64,000 nt of DNA, from assembly GCA_014843695.1 (NCBI GenBank), contig CM026397.1, positions 46,070,571-46,134,570 of the forward strand, read 5' to 3'. Of the stretch, positions 20,581-32,192 are shown one piece after another. Position numbers and translations under genes: made by a program. The stretch comes from Archivesica marissinica. Its lineage: Eukaryota; Mollusca; Bivalvia; Venerida; Vesicomyidae. How positions within the stretch are numbered: the stretch's first letter is position 1; each line of letters begins with the position of its first letter. The notes under the pieces are model-generated. The model saw nothing but the letters and a program-made list of their open reading frames with translations. It was not told the origin of the DNA and ran no database searches.

Positions 20581-21789
20581 GGCGGTCGATTCAACATTTA
20601 GAACTGAATGGCGGTCGATTCAACATTTAGAACTGAATGGCAGCCAATTCAACATTTAGAACTGATTGGCAGCCAATTCAACATTTAGAACTGAATGGCG
20701 GTCGATTCAACATTTAGAACTGAATGGCAGCCAATTCAACATTTAGAACTGATTGGCAGCCAATTCAACATTTAGAACTGATTGGCAGCCAATTCAACAT
20801 TTAGAACTGATTGGCGGCCGATTCAACATTTAGAACTGATTGGCGGCCGATTCAACATTTAGAACTGAATGGCAGCCAATTCAACATTTAGAACTGATTG
20901 GCGGCCGATTCAACATTTAGAACTGAATGGAGGCCGATTCAACATTTAGAACTGAATGGCGGCCGATTCAACATTTAGAACTGAATGGCGGTCGATTCAA
21001 CATTTAGAACTGAATGGCGGCCGATTCATCATTTAGAACTGAATGGCAGCCGATTCAACATTTAGAACTGAATGACGGCGATTCAACATTTAGAACTGAT
21101 GGCGGCCGATTCAACATTTAGAACTGAATGGCGGCCGATTCAACATTTAGAACTGAATGCGGCCGATTAACATATGGCGCCGATTCAACATTTAGAACTG
21201 AATGGCGGCCGATTCAACATTAGAACTGATGGCGGCCGATTCAACATTTAGAACTGATGGCGGCCGATTCAACTTAGAACTGAATGGCGCCGATTCAACA
21301 TTTAAACTGAATGACGCCGATTCAACATTTAGAACTGAATGGCAGCCGATTCAACATTTAGAACTGAATGGCGGCCGATTCAACATTTAGAACTGAATGG
21401 CGGCCGATTCAACATTTAGAACTGAATGGCGGTCGATTCAACATTTAGAACTGATTGGCGGCCAATTCAACATTTAGAACTGAATGGCGGCCGATTCAAC
21501 ATTTAGAATTGAATGGCGGCCGATTCAACATTTCGAACTGAATGGCGGCCGATTCAACATTTAGAACTGAATGGCAGCCGATTCAACAACATTTAGAACT
21601 GAATGGCAGCCGATTCAACATTTAGAACTGAATGGCGGCCGATTCAACATTTAGAACTGAATGGCGGCCGATTCAACATTTAGAACTGAATGGCAGCCGA
21701 TTCAACATTTAGAACTGAATGGCGGCCGATTCAACATTTAAAACTGAATGGCGGCCGATTCAACATTTAGAACTGAATGGCGGGCGATT
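20581..21789. repeat. 29-bp minisatellite H, unit 1
   Basis: About 42 copies of a 29-bp monomer, core cgattcaacatttagaactg with variable ggcggc/ggcagc/ggcggt. The middle (21060-21330) is indel-rich with several shortened monomers. The right boundary is cgattcattcatatatt. Confidence 0.94.
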
Positions 21790-22060
21790 CATTCATATAT
21801 TATTTGGCAGAACAGCTGGGGGTTACACATATTAAATTATGACATGCCTATGTTTTACACATATATGGAAGCATTAATAGATTTAATGAGTTCAAAATAT
21901 ACGATGTATGAATTAAGATTTAATAACGTCATTTTACCGTCATTTTTCCTCTGATGTGAATATGCTGCACCTCAAGTCTCACTGTAGGTCGACTTGGTCT
22001 CAGACCCACAGCGTCACTATCTAAGCTTGCTTCCTGTTAATTTCACAAAGAATATTTATG
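21790..22060. other. Single-copy spacer, unit 1
   Basis: AT-rich, shared with unit 2 (39773-40048). No gene. Confidence 0.5.
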
Positions 22061-22170
22061 TAAAGCACCGACACACGAGACCTCGGTTTAAAGTCCCATT
22101 TTTATTAGGGTCAGACCGTGGATCAAACCTGCGATCTCTGGGTTACCAGTCCAGCGTGTTACCACTGGAT
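22061..22170 (-). repeat. tRNA-derived SINE head and body start, minus strand, unit 1
   Basis: Read on the minus strand from 22168: ccagtggtaacacgctgg, then an anticodon-arm-like ctggactggtaacccag (loop anticodon GGT, Thr-like), then gcaggtttgatcc as a B box, and a body with gggactttaaaccgaggtct ending gtcggtgcttta. Stems are poorly paired, so this is a SINE, not a tRNA gene. The same body family is at 30050-30288. Confidence 0.65.
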
Positions 22171-22284
22171 ATTATAACATTGCCAAACAATATATAGAGC
22201 AAAATGTATGCCGACCGCGGATCTGTAGATGTGATATATCTTTGATGGAAGCCTTCGTATTTCGTGTTCATGTAATAATGATCA

Positions 22285-23676
22285 TATAATGTAGGTGTGC
22301 GTTTTCTATGTCCTCTTATGTCCTCTAGTTTATAATGTTGGTGTGCGTTTTCCATGTCCTGTAGTATATAATGTAGGTGTTCGTTTTCTATGTCCTCTAC
22401 TATAATAATGTAGGTGTGCGTTTTCAATGTCCTCTACTATAATAATGTAGGTGTACGTTTTCTATGTCCTCTAGTATATAATGTAGGTGTGCGTTTTCTA
22501 TGTCCTCTAGTATATAATGTAGGTGTGCGTTTTCTATGTCCTCTAGTATATACTGTAGGTGTGCGTTTTCTATGTCCTCTAGTATATAATGTAGGTGTGC
22601 GTTTTCTATGTCCTCTAGTATATAATGTAGGTGTGCGTTTTCTATGTCCTCTAGTATATAATGTAGGTGTGCGTTTTCTATGTCCTCTAGTATATAATGT
22701 AGGTGTGCGTTTTCTATGTCCTCTAGTATATAATGTAGGTGTGCGTTTTCTATGTCCTCTAGTATATAATGTAGGTGTGCGTTTTCTATGTCCTCTAGTA
22801 TATAATGTAGGTGTGCGTTTTCTATGTCCTCTAGTATATAATGTAGGTGTGCGTTTTCTATGTCCTCTAGTATATAATGTAGGTGTGCGTTTTCTATGTC
22901 CTCTAGTATATAATGTAGGTGTGCGTTTTCTATGTCCTCTAGTATATAATGTAGGTGTGCGTTTTCTATGTCCTCTAGTATATAATGTAGGTGTGCGTTT
23001 TCTATGTCCTCTAGTATATAATGTAGGTGTGCGTTTTCTATGTCCTCTAGTATATAATGTAGGTGTGCGTTTTCTATGTCCTCTAGTATATAATGTAGGT
23101 GTGCGTTTTCTATGTCCTCTAGTATATAATGTAGGTGTGCGTTTTCTATGTCCTCTAGTATATAATGTAGGTGTGCGTTTTCTATGTCCTCTAGTATATA
23201 ATGTAGGTGTGCGTTTTCTATGTCCTCTACTATATAATGTAGGTGTGCGTTTTCTATGTCCTCTAGTATATAATGTAGGTGTGCGTTTTCTATGTCCTCT
23301 AGTATATAATGTAGGTGTGCGTTTTCTATGTCCTCTACTATATAATGTAGGTGTGCGTTTTCTATGTCCTCTAGTATATAATGTAGGTGTGCGTTTTCTA
23401 TGTCCTCTAGTATATAATGTAGGTGTGCGTTTTCTATGTCCTCTAGTATAATGTAGGTGTGCGTTTTCTATGTCCTCTAGTATATAATGTAGGTGTGCGT
23501 TTTCTATGTCCTCTAGTATATAATGTAGGTGTGCGTTTTCTATGTCCTCTAGTATATAATGTAGGTGCGCGGTTTCTATGTCCTCTAGTATATAATGTAG
23601 GTGTGCGTTTTCTATGTCCTCTAGTATATAATGTAGGTGTGCGTTTTCTATGTCCTCTAGTATATAATGTAGGTGT
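22285..23676. repeat. 36-bp minisatellite I, ~39 copies (unit 1)
   Basis: Monomer with core ataatgtaggtgtgcgtttt and ctatgtcctctagtat, very homogeneous except at the left edge. The period of 12 codons leaves a 345-codon frame (YNVGVRFLCPLV repeated) and open antisense frames, all artefacts. Unit 2 has about 15 copies. Confidence 0.96.
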
Positions 23677-23937
23677 GTCCTGTATTAATTCGACACACAT
23701 ACAGCGGTGAGAGGCCAGTGTACATAGCCAACATACTTTACATTCCGACAACGCAGCCACCCCAACTCTGTGTGTTTTACGTTTAATTATCAAAAAACTG
23801 TAGTGACACATATGAGCGACGCCTCCTGAAGAGATTAGTCATTTTAGATTTTGGAGGATAGTGCAATGATACAGACATAGACACATTCCAGAGTCTCGTC
23901 TGGTTCTTTTACGTGCACGGCGTAAAGCACCGACACG
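23677..23937 (-). repeat. Spacer and minus-strand SINE body at the unit 1/2 junction
   Basis: 23677-23813 is spacer. 23814-23937 on the minus strand reads a SINE body (gtcggtgctttacgcc, gtgcacgtaaaagaacc, then the cactatcctcc and cttcaggaggcgtcgctc part), without its head. It is inverted relative to 2812-2880. The macro-repeat junction to unit 2 lies directly at its end. Confidence 0.65.
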
Positions 23938-24020
23938 AGAGGAATGAGTTTTTTGCAATCGAGCTAAAATAAATGTGTATACACTAAGCTAGATCATAGT
24001 GATATTCTGTGGCAAACATA

Positions 24021-24130
24021 GGTCATAGCCAAGTGGTTGCGAGTTCGAACTCCACCAAAACTATGGTTATAGTGTCATTACCCGCTTGTCTCTCACTTTT
24101 GGTGATGGATTCCACCAGGAATGAGGTCTC
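24021..24130 (+). repeat. SINE-like fragment, unit 2
   Basis: Counterpart of 181-300. A-box-like tagccaagtgg at 24026-24036 has one change from unit 1. A small deletion is shared with unit 3 (gtcattacccgcttg). Confidence 0.45.
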
Positions 24131-24355
24131 GAGACCGATTAAATTAATGTTGTATATAGGAATTGGTTTAGCAATCGTTTTGCAATCGAACGTAATGCAC
24201 TTTTATAAACTAACAAGATATAATTGGTGTGGACGTAAACTCACCCGGACACTTGGTACATATTTGATGCAGTTGTCCCATATTGTTTTCTTGTCAGTTT
24301 GACTGACCTCCGTATTCCAGTCGCCCTCGTACTTCACACCACCCAAAACTACGTA
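24131..24355. other. Single-copy spacer, unit 2
   Basis: Counterpart of 301-525. No gene. Confidence 0.5.
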
Positions 24356-24828
24356 GTTTGCCCTGGTAAAACAAGAAAAGGTTTGCCCTGGTAAAACAAG
24401 AAAAGGTTGCCCTAGTAAAACAAGAAAAGGTTTGCCCTGGTAAAACAAGAACAGGTTTGCCCTGGTAAAACAAGAAAAGGTTTGCCCTGGTAAAACAAGA
24501 ACAGGTTTGCCCTGGTAAAACAAGAAAAGGTTTGCCCTGGTAAAACAAGAACAGGTTTGCCCTGGTAAATCAAGAACAGGTTTGCCCTGGTAAAACAAGA
24601 AAAGGTTTGCCCTAGTAAAACAAGAAAAGGTTTGCCCTGGTAAAACAAGAACAGGTTTGCCCTGGTAAAACAAGAAAAGGTTTGCCCTGGTAAAACAAGA
24701 ACAGTTTGCCCTGGTAAAACAAGAAAAGGTTTGCCCTGGTAAAACAAGAACAGGTTTGCCCTGGTAAATCAAGAACAGGTTTGCCCTGGTAAAACAAGAA
24801 AAGGTTTGCCCTGGTAAAACAAGAAAAG
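24356..24828. repeat. 25-bp minisatellite, ~19 copies (unit 2)
   Basis: Expanded form of the 2-copy loci at 526 and 41597. Variants agaaaag and agaacag, plus gtaaatcaag, are arranged in recurring order, suggesting block duplication. Antisense open frames are artefacts. Confidence 0.95.
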
Positions 24829-24898
24829 TCGAAATAGAAGGAACACAGAACATTCAAATATATTTTTACTTGTTGAGATGGTTACAAAACAGTATAGT

Positions 24899-25565
24899 TG
24901 TGGAACCTATGAATGAATGAATGAATGGTGTTTTACGGCGCATCGACATCTAAGGTCATGTAGCGCGCATTAAAGTTATGTTTATTGTCGAGTGTATGAA
25001 ATAAAATTCTATATAAGTATATGCATTACGTAAAAATTAATACTAAGAAGTTATAAAGACGTAAAATTAATTACAGGTAATATATGAATGAATGATTACT
25101 ACAAAGGCATGATTAACAATTGATATCACAGCTTATTATAAATTCCTATTGCCTTGATAAATGATATAACCACCAAAGTCGAAGAGTTTTTTAATGTTGT
25201 CCACATTGTAGTACTGCAACCGGATTGGTTGAAGGTCAACACAGTGTATTAAGATATGCTCCACCGTGTATAGAGTATTGCATGGGATACATTCTGGTGC
25301 ATCATCTCATGACAACAGCCATGAATATGATATTCGAGAATGACCAATCCTGAGACGGGCAAGAATGACTTCTTCTCGACGAATAGGCCTGTAAATTGGG
25401 CACCATTCGCCAGGTGTTGGTTTGATCGAATGAAGTTTGTTAAAAATGTCACCATCCCATTGGGCCTGCCAAGAGGATTGAATTAAGGTAAGAATTGTAG
25501 ACTTAAAATCGGTATAACACACTTTAATCCTAGAAATTGATAATGACAAAGCTGTGGAACCTATG
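24899..25565 (-). mobile_element. 5'-truncated non-LTR retrotransposon with 13-bp TSD, unit 2
   Basis: The body 24912-25552 lies between two copies of tgtggaacctatg (24899-24911 and 25553-25565). On the minus strand it ends with gatgcgccgtaaaacaccat and a CATT-repeat tail, and begins inside the C-terminal coding part. The single, uninterrupted target sequence survives in unit 1 at 646-658. Unit 3 has the same insertion, so it predates the separation of units 2 and 3. Confidence 0.93.
25140..25552 (-). pseudogene. C-terminal fragment of a LINE ORF2, unit 2
   Basis: The frame contains WQAQWDGDIFNKLHSIKP, RREEVILARLRIGHSRIS and the terminal zinc-knuckle-like CIPCNTLYTVEHILIHC (C-x2-C-x7-H-x4-C), the usual end of RNase H-bearing LINE polyproteins. 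A TGA after SWLLS replaces the CGA still present in unit 3, a CpG transition. An additional frameshift alters the last residues. Reverse transcriptase and endonuclease are absent because the copy is 5'-truncated. Confidence 0.85.
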
Positions 25566-25785
25566 CTCGGCGTAAATCCAACATATAATGACATGTATAA
25601 AATGTTAATTGCACTTGCCGTATATTATTATTTTCTTTAGTCGTGAAAACAACTTTAAAAAAACTCTTGTTTACAGTTTTAGCTTCATTACGTGACCTTG
25701 CTTCTTAATACAGCTATCGCAACGGTGTCGGGTCGGCACACGTTTATATAGGGAACTCAATACTTGTATGTTTATTACCAACAGC
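25566..25785. other. Single-copy spacer, unit 2
   Basis: Counterpart of 659-877. No gene. Confidence 0.5.
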
Positions 25786-26010
25786 CTATGTATTATGGCA
25801 ACAATCCAGCGTACGCGATTTGATAGGGCACATATTATTCATTAATCTGAAAAGTTTAACATTTCCAGTATTAAGTAACTCTGTCAAATGCTTTCGAAAA
25901 ATCAACGTACGCACAATGCGGTTACTTCTTTTTGTTTTAGACTCGTATCGATCAGTCATTAATAGTATTACTATGGGTATTACATGTAAGGACACCAGCT
26001 TGGATTTAAG
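25786..26010 (-). pseudogene. Old reverse transcriptase fragment, unit 2
   Basis: Counterpart of 878-1120. An 11-bp deletion (between taagtaact and ctgtcaaatg) removes the SVWE part of the palm motif and shifts the frame, so it is the most damaged of the three copies. Confidence 0.65.
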
Positions 26011-26723
26011 TTCGTATAGGCTACGATTTACACTTATATACTGGGTCAGTACAGGAGTTACGTTGTACTATCCCGACTCTTATATTCTAAAATCTAGTTA
26101 GAAGGATGGTGTGCAATTGGAAAGACTGTTTAACTGTTTAACTCCTTAAACACGGTACTGTGCAAATACATTTTAATGTCATAATAATTATATGTTGTCT
26201 AACTGAATCAGTATGCAGACTCGTGATATAGATTCAGTCCTCAACATCATGTATAATTATGTTCCTTGTATGTATACGTTATATGATGTGTATGTGTGTG
26301 TGTATGTATGTGTGTACTGCTGTATATATGTGTGTGTGTATGTATGTGTGCATATATATATAACGCATTGTATATTCTGTAAATATGTGTGCTCCTGTGT
26401 AATTTGTATATTCGTATATGTAAATATTTACTGTTGTGCTCTCCTATAATTGGAGGAAATAAAAGTTATTATTATTATTCGTTACCTAGCTGAACATGTG
26501 AATGGGTTTGGTCATATCAATCGTAAAGGAACATCTTTTACTGTCCACCACTAGATTTGTGGACATATTACGGGTTTCGACAAAGCTGAGTTTTGATTTG
26601 TTTGGTGAACATCTTGAGCCATATAGACATATCAACTTTCCCCCGTGACTACTGTGGATTTAGGGTAAGTGACTTATAGTGGGATAGAAGTAAGATAGGT
26701 TGAAATACACAGATAGAAGTAAG
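26011..26723. other. Spacer with TG/TATG microsatellite and hairpin-tail end, unit 2
   Basis: 26285-26360 is a TG/TATG microsatellite and TA run where unit 1 has CG and TGCG. 26441-26481 repeats the ctcc/ggag hairpin, AATAAA and TTA tail of 1511-1548, with one more TTA. The remainder is single-copy spacer without a gene. Confidence 0.55.
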
Positions 26724-26946
26724 AAGTAATTCCATGGGCACGTGTCCGTCATAGAGGAACTGATGGTTAATAGTGTGTCCTGTATATATCCCACGAAGAA
26801 GTAATTCCATGGGCACGTGTCCATCATAGAGGAACTGATGGTTAATAGTGTGTCCTGTATATATCCCACGAAGAAGTAATTCCATGGGCACGTGTCCATC
26901 ATAGAGGAACTGACGGCTAATAGTGTGTCCTGTATATATCCCACGA
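26724..26946. repeat. 75-bp direct repeat, 3 copies (unit 2)
   Basis: Copies start at 26726, 26801 and 26876, spacing exactly 75. Unit 1 has two and unit 3 one. Confidence 0.93.
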
Positions 26947-27010
26947 TCCCCATTATACAATCATTATTACAAAATAAAAAATTACAATGCACATATTCAT
27001 TAGTTGTAGT

Positions 27011-28290
27011 GACAAGCTCTAGTAACATACGCTCTAATAACACACGCTATAATGACACACGCTCTAGAAACACAAGCTCTAGTGACACAAGCTCTAGTAA
27101 CATACGCTCTAATAACACACACTCTAATGACACACGCTCTAGAAACACAAGCTCTAGTGACACAAGCTCTAGTGACACACGCTCTAGTGACACAAGGTCT
27201 AGACACACAAGCTCTAGTGACACACACTCTAATGACACAAGCTCTAGTGACACACACTCTAATGACACACGCTCTAGTGACACAAGCTCTAGTGACACAA
27301 GGTCTAGAAACACAAGCTCTAGTGACACAAGCTCTAGAAACACCAGCTCTAGTGACACACGCTCTAGAAACACAAGCTCTAGTGACACAAGCTCTAGTGA
27401 CACACGCTCTAATAACACACACTCTAATGACACATGCTCTAGAAACACAAGCTCTAGTGACACACGCTCTAGTGACACAAGCTCTAGTGACACAAGGTCT
27501 AGAAACACACGCTCTAGTGACACAAGCTCTAGTGACACATGCTCTAATAACACACACTCTAATGACACATGCTCTAGAAACACAACCTCTAATGACACAC
27601 GCTCTAGTGACACAAGCTCTAGTGACACAAGGTCTAGAAACACAAGCTCTAGTGACACAAGCTCTAGAAACACCAGCTCTAGTGACACACGCTCTAGAAA
27701 CACAAACTCTAGTGACACAAGCTCTAGTGACACATGCTCTAATAACACACACTCTAATGACACATGCTCTAGAAACACAAGCTCTAGTGACACACGCTCT
27801 AGTGATACAAGCTCTAGAAACACAAGCTCTAGTGACACACGCTCTAGTGATACAAGCTCTAGAAACACAAGCTCTAATGACACAAGCTATAGTGACACAA
27901 GCTCTAGAAACACCAGCTCTAGTGACACAAGCTCTAGAAACACAAGCTCTAGTGACACAAGCTCTAGAAACACCAGCTATAGTGACACAAGCTATAGAAA
28001 CACAAGCTCTAGTGACACAAGCTCTAGAAACACCAGCTATAGTGACACAAGCTCTAGAAACACAAGCTCTAGTGACACAAGCTCTAGAAACACAAGCTCT
28101 AGTGACACAATCTCTAGAAACACAAGCTCTAGTGACACAAGCTCTAGAAACACAAGCTCTAGTGACACAAGCTCTAGAAACACAAGCTCTAGTGACACAA
28201 GCTCTAGAAACACCAGCTCTAGTGACACAAGCTCTAGAAACACAAGCTCTAGTGACACAAGCTCTAGAAACACAAGCTATAGTGACACAA
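27011..28290. repeat. 15-bp minisatellite (array B), unit 2
   Basis: About 85 copies. The left half (to about 27800) has multi-monomer blocks containing ctctaataacacacactctaa that recur at about 27110, 27410, 27545 and 27740. The right half is a plain alternation of gtgacaca and gaaacaca forms. Confidence 0.95.
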
Positions 28291-28663
28291 ACTGGTGCAC
28301 GCTCTAATATATCTGGACTATCTATGTACACGCATACCATATATAGTTGAGGATACCCTAGAATGGTCTGTATCATTGCACTATCCTCCAAAATCTAAAA
28401 TGACGAGACTCTTCAGGAGGCGTCGCTCAAATGGGCAACCGGTAGCGACGATAAATAAATGCAAAACACACACAAACACACACAGTGTCCATAGAAAATA
28501 ATACTAACGAAGGGAGTATGTATGTCACGTCATCTTGTCCACTGCAAATAAGGAAATGTTTTATCCAAGGAGCCATTGCCTGTGTAAAAGATAAAATAAA
28601 TACCTATATATTGGTTTTTGCGCCTCCGCCATTTAACAGGGTACTATTTGTTAACAAAGTGAG
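28291..28663 (+). repeat. SINE 3' part plus spacer, unit 2
   Basis: SINE segment 28362-28462 with CA-rich tail, followed by a spacer nearly identical to unit 1. No gene. Confidence 0.6.
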
Positions 28664-30048
28664 ATCATGAGGGGTCATATAGACGGATCAGTGTTGCAGT
28701 GGACATCGTGAGGGGTCATATAGATGGGTCAGTGTTCCAGTGGACATCGTGAGGTTCATATAGACGGGAAGTGGTCCAGTGGACATCATGAGGGGTCATA
28801 TAGACGGGTCAGTGTTGCAGTGGACATCGTGAGGGGCCATATAGACGGGTCAGTGTTCCAGTGGACATCGTGAGGGGTCATATAGACGGGTCAGTGTTCC
28901 AGTGGACATCGTGAGGGGCCATATAGACGGTAAGTGTTCCAGTGGACATCGTGAGGGGCCATATAGACGGGTCAGACACACAATAGACGGTCATGTTCCA
29001 GTGGACATCGTGAGGGGCCATATAGACGGGTCAGTGTTCCAGTGGACATCGTGAGGGTTCATATAGACGGATCAGTGTTCCAGTGGACATCGTGAGGGTT
29101 CATATAGACGGATCAGTGTTCCAGTGGACATCGTGAGGGGTCATATAGACGGGTCAGTGTTCCAGTGGACATCGTGAGGGGTCATATAGACGGATAAGTG
29201 TTCCAGTGGACATCGTGAGGGGCCATATAGACGGGTCAATGTTCCAGTGGACATCGTGAGGGGCCATATAGACGGGTCAGTGTTCCAGTGCACATCGTGA
29301 GGGGCCATATAGACGGGTCAGTGTTCCAGTGGACATCGTGAGGGGCCATATAGACGGGTCAGTGTTCCAGTGGACATCGTGAGGGGTCATATAGACGGGT
29401 CAGTGTTCCAGTGGACATCGTGAGGGGCCATATAGACGGGTCAGTGTTCCAGTGGACATCGTGAGGGGTCATATAGACGGGTCAGTGTTCCAGTGGACAT
29501 CGTGAGGGGTCATATAGACGTGTCAGTGTTCCAGTGGACATCGTGAGGGGCCATATAGACGGGTCAGTGTTCCAGTGGACATCGTGAGGGGTCATATAGA
29601 CGGATCAGTGTTCCAGTGGACATCGTGAGGGGTCATATAGACGGGTCAGTGTTCCAGTGGACATCGTGAGGGGCCATATAGACGGGTCAGTGTTCCAGTG
29701 GACATCGTGAGGGGCCATATAGACGGGTCAGTGTTCCAGTGGACATCGTGAGGGGCCATATAGACGGGTCAGTGTTCCAGTGGACATCGTGAGGGGCCAT
29801 ATAGACGCATATAGACGTGTCAGTGTTCCAGTGGACATCGTGAGGGGCCATATAGACGGGTCAGTGTTCCAGTGGACATCGTGAGGGGCCATATAGACGT
29901 GTCAGTGTTCCAGTGGACATCGTGAGGGGCCATATATACGGGTCAGTGGACATCATGAGGGATCATATAGACGTGTCAGTGTTCCAGTGGACATCGTGAG
30001 GGGTCATATAGACGGGAAGTGTTCCAGTGGACATCGTGAGGGGCCATA
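28664..30048. repeat. 41-bp satellite (array C), unit 2
   Basis: About 34 monomers, the shortest C array. The left-most monomers match those of unit 1 nearly exactly. Two small anomalies: an interruption with gacacacaat at about 28975, and a partial duplication gcatatagac at about 29809. The right end is the truncated monomer ggggccata joined to gaactgcg, the same join as in unit 3. Confidence 0.97.
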
Positions 30049-30049
30049 G

Positions 30050-30288
30050 AACTGCGAATCCAGGGATCGCAGGATCGCTCCCGTCTTATCCTAATTATAA
30101 TAACAGTGTTTCAGATGGGACTATAAACCAAGGTCTCACGTATCGGTGCTACACAAGGTAAATGTAAAAGAACCAGGGATGCTTCAGGAATGGGAGTGTC
30201 TACTTTATCTCGCACTATCTTAAACATATCAAATGATTAACATACTTCCCGAGGCGTAGCCCCGATTGACAATGGGCAACGATAAATA
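30050..30288 (+). repeat. SINE, plus strand, unit 2
   Basis: A decayed tRNA-like head (gaactgcgaatccaggg, gcaggatcgctcccg) leads into a body with gggactataaaccaaggtct, cggtgctacacaaggtaaat and gtaaaagaacc, and ends gaggcgtagcc ... gggcaacgataaataaa. The body matches the SINE pieces at 2812, 22061 and 23814, so one family seeded several sites of the unit. Copy in unit 3 at 63323-63560. Confidence 0.65.
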
Positions 30289-30440
30289 AACCTATCCCCT
30301 CAGTCACATGTGACGGAACCGTGTCACAGCATTTAACATGGTGGACTCCTCTGCAATCCAGGAATGATGTACTAAAGCCACAAATTCCATACCAAGCAAT
30401 ATATAAACAATAAAATAACTAACGAATAATGGATATGCTG
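30289..30440. other. Spacer, unit 2
   Basis: Short AT-rich spacer before the 53-bp array. No gene. Confidence 0.5.
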
Positions 30441-32192
30441 CTATGTCTAACAAACATTGAAACAATATTATATCTAAACATACAATGGGTACTCTATGTC
30501 TAGCAAACATTGATACAATATTATATCTAAACATATAATGGATACTCTATGTCTAGCAAACATTGAAACAATATTATATCTAAACATACAATGGGTACCC
30601 TATGTCTAGCAAACATTGTTACAATATTATATCTAAACATACAATGGATACTCTATGTCTAGCAAACATTGTTACAATATTATATCTAAACATACAATGG
30701 GTACCCTATGTCTAGCAAACATTGATACAATATTATATCTAAACATACAATGGATACTCTATGTCTAGCAAACATTGTTACAATATTATATCTAAACATA
30801 CAATGGGTACTCTATGTCTAGCAAACATTGATACAATATTATATCTAAACATACAATGGATACTCTATGTCTAACAAACATTGAAACAATATTATATCTA
30901 AACATACAATGGGTACTCTATGTCTAGCAAACATTGAAACAATATTATATCTAAACATACAATGGGTACTCTATGTCTAGCAAACATTGAAACAATATTA
31001 TATCTAAACATACAATGGGTACTCTATGTCTAGCAAACATTGAAACAATATTATATCTAAACATACAATGGGTACTCTATGTCTAGCAAACATTGATACA
31101 ATATTATATCTAAACATACAATGGGTACTCTATGTCTAGCAAACATTGATACAATATTATATCTAAACATACAATGGGTACTCTATGTCTAACAAACATT
31201 GATACAATATTATATCTAAACATACAATGGATACTCTATGTCTAGCAAACATTGATACAATATTATATCTAAACATACAATGGGTACTCTATGTCTAGCA
31301 AACATTGAAACAATATTATATCTAAACATACAATGGGTACTCTATGTCTAGCAAACATTGATACAATATTATATCTAAACATACAATGGGTACTCTATGT
31401 CTAACAAACATTGAAACAATATTATATCTAAACATACAATGGGTACTCTATGTCTAGCAAACATTGAAACAATATTATATCTAAACATACAATGGGTACT
31501 CTATGTCTAACAAACATTGAAACAATATTATATCTAAACATACAATGGATAGTCTATGTCTAGCAAACATTGAAACAATATTATATCTAAACATACAATG
31601 GGTACTCTATGTCTAGCAAACATTGAAACAATATTATATCTAAACATACAATGGGTACTCTATGTCTAGCAAACATTGATACAATAGTATATCTAAACAT
31701 ACAATGGGTACTCTATGTCTAACAAACATTGAAACAATATTATATCTAAACATACAATGGGTACTCTATGTCTAGCAAACATTGATACAATATTATATCT
31801 AAACATACAATGGGTACTCTATGTCTAACAAACATTGAAACAATATTATATCTAAACATACAATGAATACTCTATGTCTAACAAACATTGAAACAATATT
31901 ATATCTAAACATACAATGGGTACTCTATGTCTAGCAAACATTGTTACAATATTATATCTAAACATACAATGGGTACTCTATGTCTAGCAAACATTGAAAC
32001 AATATTATATCTAAACATACAATGGGTACTCTATGTCTAACAAACATTGAAACAATATTATATCTAAACATACAATGGATAGTCTATGTCTAACAAACAT
32101 TGAAACAATATTATATCCAAACAAACAATGGATAGTCTATGTCTAGCAAACAATGAAACAATATTATATCCAAAGCAAACAATGGATAGTCT
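30441..32192. repeat. 53-bp minisatellite (array J), unit 2
   Basis: About 33 copies of a 53-bp monomer, core acaatattatatctaaacat and acaatgggtactctatgtct. Variants are caaacattgaaac/gatac/gttac, tctagc/tctaac and gggtactc/ggatactc. The right-most copies are degenerate. Very AT-rich. Confidence 0.95.

Larger units (their letters stand above)
101..23940. repeat. Macro-repeat unit 1 (array of arrays)
   Basis: The anchor ggaatgag followed by a T-run and gcaatcgag starts here and recurs at 23941 and 41182. Between anchors the same ordered series of minisatellites, SINE fragments and spacers is found. This copy is 23,840 bp as assembled, including one 1000-N gap. It lacks the LINE insertion of units 2 and 3 and carries extra DNA right of its gap (10788-13290). 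Confidence 0.9.

Noticed and set aside
22061..22170. Functional tRNA-Thr gene on the minus strand
   Set aside because: An anticodon-like arm is present, but the T stem and acceptor do not pair and a SINE body follows.
22414..23451. 345-codon frame in array I, and those in array G
   Set aside because: The 36-bp period gives 12-residue repeats in several frames at once. No signal peptide, start context or conserved flank supports a gene.
101..23940. rDNA intergenic spacer
   Set aside because: Tandem units with internal subrepeats resemble an IGS, but no rRNA motif is visible in unit 2, which is seen apart from one gap. It cannot be fully excluded because gap sizes are unknown.
30304..30534. 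76-codon minus-strand frame at the start of array J (also 63578-63808)
   Set aside because: It is composed of the 53-bp repeat and adjoining spacer, with no domain. A hydrophobic look comes from the AT-rich repeat.
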